NCBI GenBank assembly: GCA_009192285.1
Contig: CM018608.1
Location: 700,201 to 764,200 of the forward strand
DNA from: Morchella semilibera
Taxonomy: Eukaryota; Ascomycota; Pezizomycetes; Pezizales; Morchellaceae
Direction of reading: 5' to 3'
Length of the DNA stretch: 64,000 bases
Below are positions 10,074-22,453 of the stretch, one piece after another (positions within the stretch are counted from its first letter, which is position 1; the number at the start of each line of letters is the position of its first letter). Position numbers and translations under genes: made by a program. Below the pieces are notes generated by a model. It made no database searches, had not been told where the DNA came from, and saw only the letters and a list, made by a program, of their open reading frames with translations.

Positions 10074-12536
10074 CTAATCTAAGAAATTTGACTTCTTCTG
10101 CTTTGAACTCGGGCTCATAGGGTTCTCCGGGTCTGGACTCAATTGCCTTTTGAGACTTGGAGGTGACATTAGGGAGGTTTGTTCATTCCCACGAGGAAAC
10201 TTGATAATCTTCTTAAGTCGATTAGCCCAGCGAGGTTGATTCTGATTTCTATTTTCCTCGGGGAGACTTTGAGTTATTTCAAGAGTCAAATCTTCGCTCC
10301 TCTCCGAGAGATCTTCCGAGAAGTATCCACGGCTAGGATATTGGTCCGGATAATTGTAGTTAGGTTCCAGGGGTTGGGCTATAGCCGTAGGGCCTGCTTT
10401 AATGGCTGTCAGTAAGTTATCAAGAGCAAAGAGGTGAGCTCATAAATATGGAGGTACCTCTGTCAAAGAAGGGGATTTCGATATGCTGTAGCTTCGGGGG
10501 AACCAAGCTTTGTTCTCCATCGATAGTGGTGATAAGGCTTTTTCCGGGCTCCCCATGAAGAATTTCTCGCCTGCCTTTGGGATTTTTGTTTTCCTTGTTT
10601 GCATCATCCTCTGAGGATGAATCATGATCAACTGCCCGTTTAGGTAGCATCAGAATGGACCCATCCTTTTTGTGGAATTTCCCCTTACGACGAATGTTAG
10701 AAGGCCTTGTGGTAACCGCCGAGACTTCATTTTTAAGAGTTTCATTTCCAGCTGCGTCTTCTGGGGCGACCTGCCTTTTAGGCGGAGTCATTCGGATGGA
10801 GCCTTCTTCAGTGATGGCGTATGAGAGGGGACGGTACAAATATGAGGATGGAGGGTTTTCCCAGTCGTTGGTTGTTTCCATATCGACAGCACTGTCTTGT
10901 ACGCAAATTTCGTCATTTTGCTGACAGTCTTTGTCCGTGGGGGATACTTCGTTGTTTTGCTCGATTCGACCACTTAGTTGATGACTGAAGCCAGTATTTA
11001 CGGATTGGCCCTGGATAATGTCAGGAAAATTTACAGAATCCACCCCTCTAGCATCTTGGTTCTCATCATCCTCAGAATCCGTTTCCTCAGAGATAGCATT
11101 AAGGCCCGCCCCAACTTCAAGATTATTGTTGGATTTCTCGATAGCATTGGAATAAATCGTATCAAAATTGATTACACCGGGGCTTCTGGAAATGACTGGT
11201 CCCCTGTTAGTGGGTGGCAAAGTTTCTCCGTCTGATCTTCCATTTGGGTATTTGAAAGAATGGACGCAACGCTCATTGTTACGACGGACCACGCCATCCG
11301 CCTTTTCGACTCCAAAAATTCCGCTCACCGAATCTAGAACGTTCTCACGATTCTTAAAAGAGCAAAGAGTATCAGAGCTATTTGTCATCCTGTCGAGTGT
11401 GCAGCAATCAAGGCTCTCGGCGGAGTCCTTGTTTTTCGTAAGATCGCCATGGCAGCCTTTCTTCTGCTTTTCTATAGTCGTGGTACCAAGTATATTTGCA
11501 GTGCCGAAAGATGTATGAGGCCGAGTGCTACTTTCTCGACGGACATTGATAGTGGATGCGTCCTTGATAACTGGTTCAAGAAGCATCTTGGCCCAATAAT
11601 CAAGTCCGCCAACACTAGACCAATCAGAGCCCTTCTCGTACACTTCTTTGAAACTTTCATGACTTGTTTTCGTTAGTTTAACAGCAACCACTCTGATACT
11701 ATCTACGTCGATAGTATCCGCTGCGGAATTGCGTCCACTCTCAATGGAGGAAGCAAGTTCTTTCAGTTTATATAGGTCTTCAATCAAGGAAACCTGGATC
11801 TTTGCCTGAATAGCTGCCCACTCCATCCAGAAAACGGCGGCATGGTCAAAACAGTTTGCGCAAGCTTCGTTCTTTTCGGCATCGGCCGAGGAGTTTGTGC
11901 GTGAGTTAATTACAGCAGCATATGTCTCGAAAGAAGTGGCAAGATCAATGCTGCTTAGACGAGATGTATTCATACTGAGGTTCATGGAACCGATTGCCGA
12001 GACAACTCCCTCAAATGACTTGTCTCTACTATTAGGACTATGACTATATGTAGCGAAAGCCTTTGTTAGAGACCGCAAACTTAATTTTATACAGATTATC
12101 AGGAAAGACTATACCTCTTGTGCTCAGGTGGGCCAGGGCATAATGAATGCTCGGTGAACATTTCCCCTCTGTTGACGTACTCCACAGGATGGCATCCAGA
12201 TATGACACTACTTTCACAAGCCTGACTCATAGGGCTAAGTTCTGCGCGGCTTCTTGCTAAAGATACCTGATCTATCGGAATACCAAGCTTTTGTGAGCAA
12301 CTATCCCCCGAACCAGCAAGAGTTCCAGATACCGGCGGCGATGGGATAAGTGGAGATTCGTTGAGCTCTCTGATGCCGGTATTCAATCTGTTGTAGACAG
12401 GAGCTGCCGTGGATACCTTGCTCGTAGCACATGTTTTGTAGTATGACGTTGGAGGAGAAGACGAGAGAGATGAGCAAGATTCTTTCTCTGGGTTGGTATT
12501 GGTATGATCGTGGAGGCCCCCCAATTGACCCTCCAT
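10074..12536 (-). CDS. Hypothetical protein, 779 aa
   Basis: Three exons on the minus strand: 12115-12536, 10458-12043 and 10074-10405. Introns are 71 nt (GTATAG...CTAAC...TATAG) and 52 nt (ends TTACTGACAG), and both junction phases agree. The first 140 residues are Ser/Pro-rich and look disordered. Residues about 150-310 are more ordered, with a Cys/His/Trp-containing helical stretch (ACANCFDHAAVFWMEWAAIQ) followed by IEDLYKLKEL. The rest is acidic, Ser/Asn-rich and probably disordered, with basic patches (RRKGKFHKKDGS; near the end LKKIIKFPRG). The C-terminus ends SKQKKSNFLD. I recognise no family. The composition suggests a nuclear or scaffold protein, which is only inference. Confidence 0.75.
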
Positions 12537-13775
12537 TTGGATAGAAACAGAAATTTGCTGTGACTGAGATACCTTACTTTGACAAAGGAGATAGGAGGGA
12601 AAGTGTTAAATAAAATGAAGAAATATAAGAAGAGATGTACGAGAGGATGAAAAACGAATGTATTGGAACGAAAGTGGGGAGGAGTAGGAGGAGGAGGAGG
12701 AGGGGAGGGGACAAAAGGCAGGGGGAGAGATGGATGAATAAGAAAGCAGAGGGCAAGAGACCTATCCCGTGCTCAAGTTGTCGACTGTGTTTGTAGCGTG
12801 CAAGGTCTGGGGACGACTACATGCAGGATGTAGTGCGGGGTGTAGTGCGTCTTAAGCTGAAGAGCCTCAAAGTTTCTGGGACTAAAATCTATTGAGCGAA
12901 CAAACAATGCACTACTACGAGTACAAAACTAGCGTAAAGTTGTGCCTTTAAAGAACGTTTACCTCTACAGGTAAGGTGAATTTATACCTTGAGAGCCCGC
13001 ATACCCATACCCTCGACAGAGTAACTACATGTATTCTTATAAGAGGTATCCGTGGAAGGGGACAAGAAACACGCTGGTTTAGGTACTCGGTATGCATAAA
13101 ACGCCGGCCCCTCTGGGTAACTACATGTACCCAGAAAGTGATGCAACGACTCGATTTACCACTCACGATTTCAACCACGTGCGACCCAATTATAGCCCTA
13201 TAGCTAATAAGCAACAATATATTATATACAGAGTAAACAGAGTATAAAGAGTTCATCAATCATATTTAAATAGAAGAAATCAAGGTGATTGTGAATTTAC
13301 CTAATAGTGTAATCCCAAGCCGTTGCATCACTTTTAGGGACCCCTGGGTACATGTAAATGTACTACTTAACACATATGTACCTGTCGTAGAAAAAAGAAT
13401 CACATATAGAGTACAAGCACTCTACAATATATGTGCCATTGCGAAACGCAAAGTCGACATCTATATGCGCAATTTTGTGCATACCTGGGGAGCTTTAGTG
13501 GTTACGGGGTCGGGGTTGTTGTCGTTTGTGAGGGGTATCATGATCAGTAGTAAAATGCCCCGAGACGGCATCTGTGCAAAGTACGATAAGCGAGTGATAT
13601 ATTATGACTAAAGACTCATAATCTTGTTTAGCCAAGACATTCTTCTATTCTATTCTTGGCATCCAGGGTTCATATTACGAATCCGGAATTCGTCCCCTGA
13701 GCTCTATCAAAAACCACGATTCTCTTAAATTGTAGTGTCCGAATTGCACTATCACGCGCTAAAACCCTTGAGGAA
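12537..13775. other. Intergenic with purine-rich microsatellite
   Basis: Holds a GGA-rich tract (about 12672-12715), likely in the promoter or leader of the upstream hypothetical gene, and three TACATGTA palindromes (near 13026, 13121 and 13349). No gene is supported. Confidence 0.5.
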
Positions 13776-15601
13776 ATGTACCGGACACAATCTTCCTCGT
13801 CATCGCGATTTTTCGCATTCCGAAAACCTCACGAAATACTCTCCCCATCACCTACCTCACCCAGCCATTCCCGTGAGCGCAACCGGAGTAGTGGTGGAAG
13901 CTCTGTCGGCTCTCAACAAGGGCAGCCAAATCTTCTCGTTGATGAATCAGGTGACGAGGCCGATCGGGGAGGTCCTTCTAGGATGAGATCCGAATCTCCC
14001 CCATGGAACGAGCTCAATTCAAACCTAATACCGTTGCTACCGATGAACGAGAGCCGAGGCCTATTAAGCAGGACTCCAAGTCCATTTCCACCGAGGAAAA
14101 GTGATGACCTAGAAAAATTAGGCGATGGGAGTAGTAGGGAGTGGAGGATCGGCATTGGGAGTGAGGGCAGAGCAAAAGAAGCTGGATGGAGGAGCTGGGG
14201 GAGAGACGGGAAGCTAGGGAGATGGCTATGGAATACACAGAGAGGATGGATGGTATACATCGGGTTCTTGGTGGTATTTTACAGCGCCGCAGGGTTTGGG
14301 TTATCGGTAGTGAATAACTTTACACTACTGAGTAAGTCGCCGGAATCTCAACAACCTTATAATTGTTCTGAATCTAAATCATAACCGCAGTTGGCGTCTA
14401 TAAATTCGTTTATCCAATTACCACTACACTCTTTCAACTAATCTTCACACAAATTTTCCTCTACTTCAGCGCATCTATCACACGGTCCTTCTCCCGCTCC
14501 CTTAACTCCCTCGGCCTCGCACACATAGTTGCACCCACTTCTACTCCATCAAAAGGAAAGCGCCGCGCTTCCGAGGGTGGACTGCGCGATTTTGCGCGCA
14601 GGGTTGCCTGTCGCGATCGCGAGGGCGGTATATTCGAGTTCAAATGGGCGGAAGCAAAGAAGGTCATTCCACTCGCTGTGGTTCATAGTCTCAAGGTTGT
14701 ATTGAGTAATATATCATTTGCGTAAGCTGCCAACCAACCGTCCTTGATGAAGACTCCCACAAATTAATGAAATATGCATGATATAGCTACACTCACCCGT
14801 CGATTTACCACACTTGCCGCGTCCCATCACTCATCCTTGTCCTCATGTTCACTGCATGTTTCCTCAGAAACCAAGGCCTTTCCGTCACCACCCTCTCATC
14901 ATGCATAACCATGACCCTCTCACTTGCTATGGCATGTCTCCGCTCCGGCACTCGCTTTGCAATCGAAGGCTTTCTTGCCGGCATCTTCTCCACCGTCTTT
15001 GTAGCTGCGTACCCAGTGGTTCTATCAGGGACTTATAAATCGCTCCTCAAATCTACAGGAAACGATGACCTATTGGGCGTAGGCATCGAAATTGATGGGA
15101 AAGAGGAAACTAGAACCGCATGGAAACTGTTGCACTACACAAATCTTATCAGTATACTTGTAGTTTTGCCGTGGGCCTTCTTATCTGGGGAGTGGGGCAA
15201 CATGAGCAGAAATTGCTATATTCTAGATGTGCCGTGGTTTTGGCTATTGGTAGTATTTAGTGGTATTGGTGCATGGGGTATGTTTGTGGGCGGCTTTTTG
15301 CTTGTAAAGGTATTTCTCAATAACTAAACCATGTGAAGGACGAATGGCTAATAAAGAGTAGGCAACAACACCCCTAACAATGGTAGTATCAACCTACCCA
15401 CGTACAGCACTACAGGCACTGTTTATGCCTCCAAATCTTCCTACATGGAGTTGGGTAGGTGTTTTGACATGTTGGGGAAGCTCAATATGGTATCTACTTG
15501 GAAAGAGAAAGGAGTGCGGTGTGAGCTTCTTTAATACTGTGGATGAGGACGAACCAATCCAGGTTACCAGGGGAAGGGCCAGAGGTAATAGTTCATTGTG
15601 A
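13776..15601 (+). CDS. Triose-phosphate/nucleotide-sugar-type transporter (DMT superfamily)
   Basis: Exons 13776-14331, 14391-14721, 14787-15309 and 15362-15601 give 549 residues. Introns of 59, 65 and 52 nt have agreeing phases. A disordered cytosolic N-terminus of about 155 residues (Ser/Arg/Pro-rich) leads into about ten hydrophobic helices, starting WMVYIGFLVVFYSAAGFGLS. Blocks typical of the TPT/SLC35 group follow: VYPITTTLFQLIFTQ, VIPLAVVHSLKVVLSNISFA and CLRSGTRFAIEGF. The last pair-domain ends in TWSWVGVLTCWGSSIWYLLG. This is a Golgi/ER-type membrane carrier by family. The transported molecule cannot be told. The insert between helices (RRASEGGLRDFARRVACRDR) is longer than in short SLC35 proteins. 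Confidence 0.85.
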
Positions 15602-17083
15602 AGTATAGTATATATTTCTGTATTGAGCCTTCTTGGCTTGGGTTTGTGGCCTATATTAGATATCCCAGATGAAACTTGAGAAATATTTGGGTGATCGGGA
15701 AGTGTTAGGTTTGTAGGTAAATTATAGACTTATGGGTTACGGGGATTAATGTTAATGAGTTTGGAGGAAGTGCGTTATGGGCCTGTAATGTATGGATTTG
15801 TGGGGATTTAGAAAGGATTTGGGCGGGGTTTGGGCAGTCTGTGTAGACGAGACCACATAATCGATGTCATAGGTGGAGAGATGCGTAGTACAAGTGTATT
15901 AATTCCCAGATGACAGCCCTTATACTCTACCCTCTCCTCATTTCCAGGGGTTGTCACAACACAAGTGGAGAACACAGGTGCCTTCACAGTAAAAAAAGTA
16001 CGTCCGATATAACGGCCATAACTCAGAATACAGAATCCGCTTTACACCCTTGAAACCTCAAGGCTTTTACTCGGGGTTATCTGTCATGGTAGCTTAGTGA
16101 CTCTCCCCGCTAGTATATCTTCCACTAAAATGCTATTCAGGATCCATGGGCCACATACCAATCTCGAGTAGACCCTAGTCTTTATACGCTCCTCCCTCGA
16201 CTCCCATTATCACTTTTCCATACTCCTTAAATTAACCTCTACTCCCAGATTTATCAGTCGAATAACCTTAGTGGATGGTTTTATCAGCTATATGCCCCAC
16301 CCGTCTGAGACGTCGACTGCGTACATATGATATGGCTGCACTAGTACACCGTCTAAGAATGAATGCATGACGTATGTTTATGTGGGTTATCCGTGACCAT
16401 TTTTAAAGGAGCTCAGGCACTTTGATGGAATATATGTATATGGAACATGGAAATTTTTTCGCAAAATGAAGCCATGGAAACGGTTTCAACAAACAGGTAA
16501 ACACTGACCTTGGCCTGTCTTTTACCGTAGAGTCTATACAATTTCATAAGCCCAGAAACCAGATTCATCCTCATAGCTTCCAGCTCGGTAATTCACATGA
16601 CGCATAATAAGCGCGGTTCAATGTATGCGAGTGATCATCCATGCCCCAGCCGCGCGACGCCAAGTAGCCAAGTAGCCAAGTATCTCGGCACCTCAATATC
16701 GGGAACGCCACCGGATAGTACCTAGAGTGGCAGGAGACAAGATTTTCACCCTCGGGGAGTTCCTAAAGCTCCGAACGGGTTGCCCCGATCGCGAATACCA
16801 TGATACTCTATGTAATTTACTGCAGGAGTTTGGGCTTAGGTTTTGAGTCTAAGGTTCTGAGCTGGCGGTATCAGTACTACTTCCGCGGCTGGGTATGACT
16901 GAATTTTGATACGCCATGCCATAAGATATCTTGCTTCAATATTTAGATAATTATATTTTAAAAGTATGTATTAGTTATACCTTAATCTCTCAATTACGGC
17001 ATACATAAACAAACGTAATAGTTCAAAAGCTAAGCTACTAACACTGGACAAAAAACTAATATTACTACACGTGCATATATAGA
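15602..17083. other. Convergent intergenic region
   Basis: Lies between the 3' ends of two transporter genes that face each other. A CCAAGTAG unit is tandemly repeated near 16661-16682. No gene is seen. Confidence 0.5.
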
Positions 17084-19037
17084 CTAAGTCTGTGTTTTCT
17101 TCTTCTTCGAGATGGCCGTCTCCACTTCTGCTGCCGGCTTTGGCTTAAACTCTGTATTATTCGCATCCAACATATTCATCTCCTCTTCTGTCTTATTCAG
17201 GCCCCTAAATGTGAACCAAAACGTCGTTCCTGCCAAAAACGTAACTCCTGCCAGGCAAGCATAAAAAATGACCATCCTCGGGTTTTTTGATGTAGGGGAA
17301 ATTGCAATACCGATTGCTGAACCAAACGCATTTTGCAAAAGAAAGAGGGCCATGACGAGGGATTTCATTGACGGGGGTGCTTTGGTGAAGGCATACTCGA
17401 GGCCGGTGATGGATGCAAAGATCTCAGAAAAGCCGATGAGGACGTACGCGGGCGTTTGAATTGCGACGTGTACTCTGTTTGGAACGGTGCCATCTTCACT
17501 GGCTGCGCACTCAAGAGGGCCATCGTAGCAAGGGCCAGCGTTATAGATCATCCGTTGGACCCCAGCAGCATAAGCCATAGCGGCCGAGACAAGGAAGAAA
17601 CCGAATGCGATGCGGGTAATTGGCTTAAACGGAATCTTCAATTTTCTGAGAAGAGGGTAGATTCCCTTTTCCATTAAAGGAATAAATAAGATGATAGAAA
17701 TTGGGTTCAGATTGAAGAGGAGGTCATTCGGGATTCCGTGTGTTTCCATCGTTCCAGCCATGGAGACAAAGTTGGAGTTCATCTGCCCGTACAAGAGCCA
17801 GTAGATAGGGTAAAAGCAGAAGACCCTACATGCAACAAGAGCCCGCTTGAGTTCACTGACAAACTGTTCGCCGTGAACGGGGACAGCAGCATCCATATTA
17901 AAGCCAGATTTGGCGGCCAATGTGAGTGCCTTGATAGCATCGAGGAGGACTGAACCCTTTGGCGGACGGATAACGTAATATTTACGGCCGATAACCAGTG
18001 TGAAGAGGCCGACAAAGAAGAAACAGAATGGAAGAAGGTAGGCAGCCTGTTACTAACTGTTATGTGGGGTTTATCACCATTGAAGATAGGTTTGAACGTA
18101 CCCAAAAGTCGATCTTCAGTTCAAGCCATACTGTGGCAATTGAAGATAGGGACCCCACGTTGATACACCAGTAGAAGATATTGTACAAACTCTGGATTGT
18201 AACAGCTGGGTCAACAATAACTCTTTCACCAGTCTTAAGGGTCTTAAGAACTGGCTTGGTCTTTGTATATTGCTCAGCTATTAGCGGCGAAACATTGCTC
18301 TTGATACCACCAGTACCGAGACCAAGAACAATCATGGCAGCGATGAGACCACCGAGTCCAGCGCCATTATCGAGAGAGCCGGGAAGTGATGTGGTAAACA
18401 GAATGACAAGACCACAGATGTATATTAACGCAAAGAGAACGATAGCATTGTAACGTCCCAACCAGGCATCAGCAACAATAGCTCCAAAAATAGGTGTGAC
18501 ATAGCACCCTAATTTTGTAATTGATCAATATATCAGTATTTAATCATCTACCAAATTAAATAGGGTAGTAACTTACAGAACTGAAAGAAGTACTGCAAAG
18601 CGGTAGCAGATGACTGCCCCATGTCCAAAGCGCCCGGTCTGAGGCCACCTCTCTCATTTTGAATGTAGTTCTGGAAAGGTCCCGTGATGCCGTAGTACGT
18701 AAAGCGCTCTGCTAGCTCCACGACAGCAACCAACCACGCGCTCATAGGTATCTTGTCGCCAATATGACGGAGACGGAAAAGCTCCTCCTCGGTAGGCTCC
18801 TCGCCATCTTCGGCGGAGTACCCTTTTTCTTCGACATCCAAAGATTTCCTGGGATATGAAGGAAGTTCTGTAGTTCCTGCGCCAACAACCGCTGCTGCGT
18901 GCTCACTATTTGATTCAAATGTCAGGATATACAAAGCATTAATCGGTGCTGTTGGTCAGATTGTAAACTCACGTTTCCTGTGCACTATCGGAGACATTCG
19001 TCTTTTCGAGGGTCTTTTCGACCTTGCTTTCTGACAT
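17084..19037 (-). CDS. PTR2: Proton-coupled oligopeptide transporter (POT/PTR family)
   Basis: Exons on the minus strand: 18973-19037, 18577-18905, 18102-18508 and 17084-18046. They give 587 residues, the usual length of fungal PTR2 proteins. Introns are 67, 68 and 49 nt and phases agree. After a cytosolic tail rich in Glu, helix 1 begins near SAWLVAVVELAERFTYYG, carrying the conserved E-R-F-x-Y-Y-G proton-coupling motif. The family signature segment follows as FFQFWCYVTPIFGAIVADAWLGRYNAI, then GLGTGGIKSNVSPLIAEQY, both diagnostic of fungal POT carriers. The product would import di- and tripeptides with protons across the plasma membrane. The last exon holds helices 7-12 and ends in a basic tail (AISKKKKTQT). 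Confidence 0.95.
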
Positions 19038-20235
19038 CGTATCTTCCTGGCCTTCGGGGTGCAATTGGGAGATAGTATTAGAGCAAAGCAAAGGATAGTA
19101 AGTGAGGAGGTGCGCTGCCTCTTATAAGGATCCGGGGGTGTATAACCCCTCATTATTCCGCGTTGAAAAATGAAGTTAAGTCTAGGTATTAGCTTATTGG
19201 TACTCATTCTTGCCGATCTTTTACTACTTCCTCCCTTCTTGTTTCGAGATAGCTGGTGTCACGCCCCGATCTAAACCCGCCAATTCCAACGGTTGAAATA
19301 GATTTTTATTCTACCCGAATAATGCTGTCATTACCCACAGGTTTCAAAAAAAACACTAGCACGTAAATACTAATACTGGTGCTTATTACTCCGTAAATTA
19401 GCGCCACATGTATCATCAATGAATATACCCCTAGAGTATTGTCTGACCAAATTCTCCTAAGATATAATCTTAAACCCCCCGAACGAGTTCTAGTAAAGGA
19501 TTGGACAATAGTCTTTGTGCACCCGGAAGGAGGGTTGTACGAAAACTCAACCCAGAAAAGAAGTTAATTCGAAGTACAGGTAAATAGGGGCCTGAAAAAG
19601 ATCCGCCTCTGATCGGCCTTCCGCAAGGATAATTTTTTTTTTTACCTAAAACGTTTCCAGTATTCTTGGTAGAATTCAAGCGTCGTCAACTGGATGGTTG
19701 CCTCAGATTCCTCAATGTTACACATCGGAGAGCTCTTTCTAAAGTAGATATTACTCCGGCGCAAACAACGCCGATAGAGTTGCCAAGGGGCGCAATGAAA
19801 CTCTGTGGGAGGAGTTAAAGTGTAAGGTTTGGGGGACACTGTGTTGCGGGTCATAGTAGATTGGTTGATTCTCTAATTGGCTCACTCAGTATAATCTCTA
19901 ATCTATTAACAGAAGGTGGATTGCATGAACGATAAAGCTGCATATTTAGTCCAAGTGAGGCACCAATGATGCAATGATTTTATTGGTGTTTCGATTGCCC
20001 TTATAAAAAAACACCCGTAGCTCATTGGAGATCTGGTCTTGGTTGCCGATATTAGTATTAGCGCTTTCTGATAATTTATTTCCAAGTACCCGAAGGAAGC
20101 CGCTCAGAGGGATCGCCTACCTAATCCTATCGAAAGTACCAGTTAACCACGCCACATCCCCATGCGCCTGCTAAAGAGCGGAGAACACACGACCTGTCCG
20201 GGAAAAAAAAATAATATGTAGACAATAAATAGAGA
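19038..20235. other. Intergenic left of the MITE
   Basis: Apart from the possible small LYR-like exon, no gene is seen. The region upstream of the peptide transporter has no evident TATA box. Confidence 0.4.
19642..19854 (-). CDS. Possible small LYR-motif-like protein, first exon
   Basis: An open frame of 70 codons begins MTRNTVSPKPYTLTPPTEF and contains WQLYRRCLRR, which resembles the L-Y-R tripeptide motif of small mitochondrial assembly factors. It ends at AAACGTTTTAG followed by GTAAAA, which could be a splice donor, but I could not find a convincing next exon. It may be a real short gene, a fragment, or chance. Confidence 0.3.
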   Translation of the reverse strand: MTRNTVSPKPYTLTPPTEFHCAPWQLYRRCLRRSNIYFRKSSPMCNIEESEATIQLTTLEFYQEYWKRFR

Positions 20236-20237
20236 TA

Positions 20238-20412
20238 CAGCGACACGCTATAAAAAACGCCAAGGTGACGGAGGTTTTCGTTTCTTATAGCAAAAATCCC
20301 CCCAAAATTCCTTATAGCAAGTGAGATTTTGGTCCTTAGCGTATACCCTGTGTGTTGTTTCTTACAGAAAGGTTTTTCTTATAGCGAGGTTTCTTATAGC
20401 GAAGTATGGCTG
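20238..20412. mobile_element. Small pogo/Tc1-like MITE (175 bp) with TA flanks
   Basis: The left end reads CAGCGACACGCTATAAAAAA. The reverse complement of the right end reads CAGCCATACTTCGCTATAAG. These are imperfect terminal inverted repeats starting CAG and sharing GCTATAA. Both ends are bordered by TA (20236-20237 and 20413-20414), the duplication made by Tc1/mariner and pogo transposases. Four internal copies of an (N)CTTATAGC string add subterminal repeats. There is no coding capacity, so it is non-autonomous. Confidence 0.6.
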
Positions 20413-20414
20413 TA

Positions 20415-21580
20415 CTGGAGGTATTAATTAGCCCCTTCTCATCCTCATCCTTCGCCGCTGCCGCCGCCGTTTGCTCAATTAATCGTATGGTGCGTTCCCC
20501 ACCAGCTTGACTCTGGGAGTTGTTAAAATGGTTTGCAATATGGAGAGATATTTTGATCCCGAGAATATGTAGATACATAATGTACAGGTATTACATATAC
20601 GGCCAGAAAGTGATTGTTCGCGGCTAAACCATTTGTGGAAGCGCTAAATACCTCAGGTAATACAGATAGATCGATGAGTTACAGGTCCCAAGACGCAGAA
20701 TCATCCTTGCACTTTATATGCATGATAGATAGATAAGCTTAATTTTCTCGGAACGTCCGGCATACAGCTTTACCCGCACCAACACTAATTCAACGTCAGT
20801 TATTGCGATGATCATAATGTATCACTCGTAACCTGTCACGGTGACTAAAAGGCAATCGATATTGTGAAGGGGGAAAGGATGGTATAGTTTGGCGTCTCTT
20901 TATATACATTCAGGTACAAACCCTTTGGATGTGTTAGTATGGGGGGGGGGGGCGTGCACCGACTCGGTAGGAGTGCGATTTTCATCATCAATCGGTTTCT
21001 CACAGTGTATAACTCAGCTCTACAGACATACCCTAACCAAACCGTAGTAATTAAATATACCTGTATATAGGTTAATCACATTTTGAATATGGTAGTAGGA
21101 TACATGTAGAACGTCTAAGGCTCTAAGAAGCCTTTATTTTTTTTTTTTTACAAATAAACCTGATGCTAAGTTTATCAGCTAGAAATTAAGAGGTACTGTG
21201 GGGGTTGTACGCGGTGTACAATTTGCGATAGTTACATATGATCTGTAATTATAAGATAAACTACAGTATGTAGAAAGGCAACCTCAAGGCTACAGTATGA
21301 AAAAGCGGGTGAAATCACTACCACAGGACTACGGGATTTAGTGACGAATACCGAATTAGGATAGGGGAAGGGTGCTATATTCTTAGTGATCCCACCCCTT
21401 TTTTGGTACTGTAGGTAAAATATGTCTATATTCACAATATCATACGGATGTAGAGTAATGTTCCATCGTGAGCTCTTTCCAGAAATGATTACATGATTGA
21501 GTATAAAATAGCTGAGAGGTAAAATGACAATAATAGATAAAATATACCCCTGTCAAACCTAAAGAAAAGAAAAAAACAGA
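20415..21580. other. Intergenic right of the MITE
   Basis: No gene is supported. There is a 12-base G tract near 20941, a T tract near 21136 and one TACATGTA near 21102. Confidence 0.5.
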
Positions 21581-22453
21581 CTAAGTTCTAATATCCTCAT
21601 CCTCTTCCTCAATCTTTATCTTGGCTATGTCTTCATCTTCCCCAATCTCTTCTCTAATCTGCGGCCTATAATTTGGGCGGGATTTTGTTCCCACCTTGGC
21701 TCTTTCATCTCGCTCAATCTTCATATTTTCCAACAGCACCATCCTTGGTGTCTTCTCGCCTCTATGGTTCCTCCACAGATGCTGATACATGTTTGCCTCC
21801 CTCTCTGTCCTCATCCCACACAGGTTGCATGTCAGCCACAGTGTCTTGTCCCTAGGCTTTCTTACAGTTTTGTGCATTTTGTTGTCCCCACTCGGGCCCT
21901 CTCCATGCACAACCCACGACATGGCGGCTTGAATATCCACTTCCGGATGCTGCCTTTTGATATGTCCCCTAACGGCCTCTCTATTTGAACTATTGTAAGG
22001 GCACAAGTAACACTGTAACAATGTCGACTTGCCATGGTAATTGACTTCATGGATGGTGCGGTCAATCAGCGAGACAAATGCGCCGGCACAGGAGGTGTAG
22101 CGGCAGAGAAAGCTGGTAGGGTGGTAGTTTTGGTGACATTGCAGATTTCGGAGTGTCATGTAGGTGCGAGAGCAGCCGGGAACATTGCAAGGGTAAGGTT
22201 TACGCCGGCTGTTGGGGTTAGGAGGGGGTGGAGGGAAATATGTCCTTGATTGTTGGTCTTCGAGATCTAGTATAGAGCCACAATCTGTGGATACTGTTGA
22301 CACTGGCATTGGCACTGATATTTGTACCCCGACATCTAATTTGGGGTCTTTGGGAGATGTGACTGCGGTTGAAAACGGGATATCCAAGGATGATGCCATT
22401 GCAGAGCAGCTTGTGGTCCTCTCAGGTTGTTTATTGTATATCTGTTTTAGCAT
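21581..22453 (-). CDS. C2H2 zinc-finger protein, 290 aa
   Basis: A single uninterrupted frame of 290 residues. Four Cys2His2-type units can be read in order from about residue 88: CNVPGC...LQCHQNYH, CRYTSC...IHEVNYH, CYLCPYNSSNREAVRGHIKRQH and CNLCGMRTEREANMYQHLWRNH. The first is closest to the classical spacing. A proline run (PPPPPNPN) precedes the fingers, and a very acidic Glu/Asp/Ile tail (EEIGEDEDIAKIKIEEEDED) ends the protein. It is probably a nuclear DNA- or RNA-binding regulator. Targets are unknown. A long T- and G-rich stretch lies just upstream. Confidence 0.85.
   Translation of the reverse strand: MLKQIYNKQPERTTSCSAMASSLDIPFSTAVTSPKDPKLDVGVQISVPMPVSTVSTDCGSILDLEDQQSRTYFPPPPPNPNSRRKPYPCNVPGCSRTYMTLRNLQCHQNYHPTSFLCRYTSCAGAFVSLIDRTIHEVNYHGKSTLLQCYLCPYNSSNREAVRGHIKRQHPEVDIQAAMSWVVHGEGPSGDNKMHKTVRKPRDKTLWLTCNLCGMRTEREANMYQHLWRNHRGEKTPRMVLLENMKIERDERAKVGTKSRPNYRPQIREEIGEDEDIAKIKIEEEDEDIRT

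Noticed and set aside
12080-12114. A 35-nt intron in the 779-residue hypothetical gene using the TTAAG acceptor
   Set aside because: It is too short for splicing; the TATAG acceptor at 12044 gives a 71-nt intron with a CTAAC branch and the same phase.
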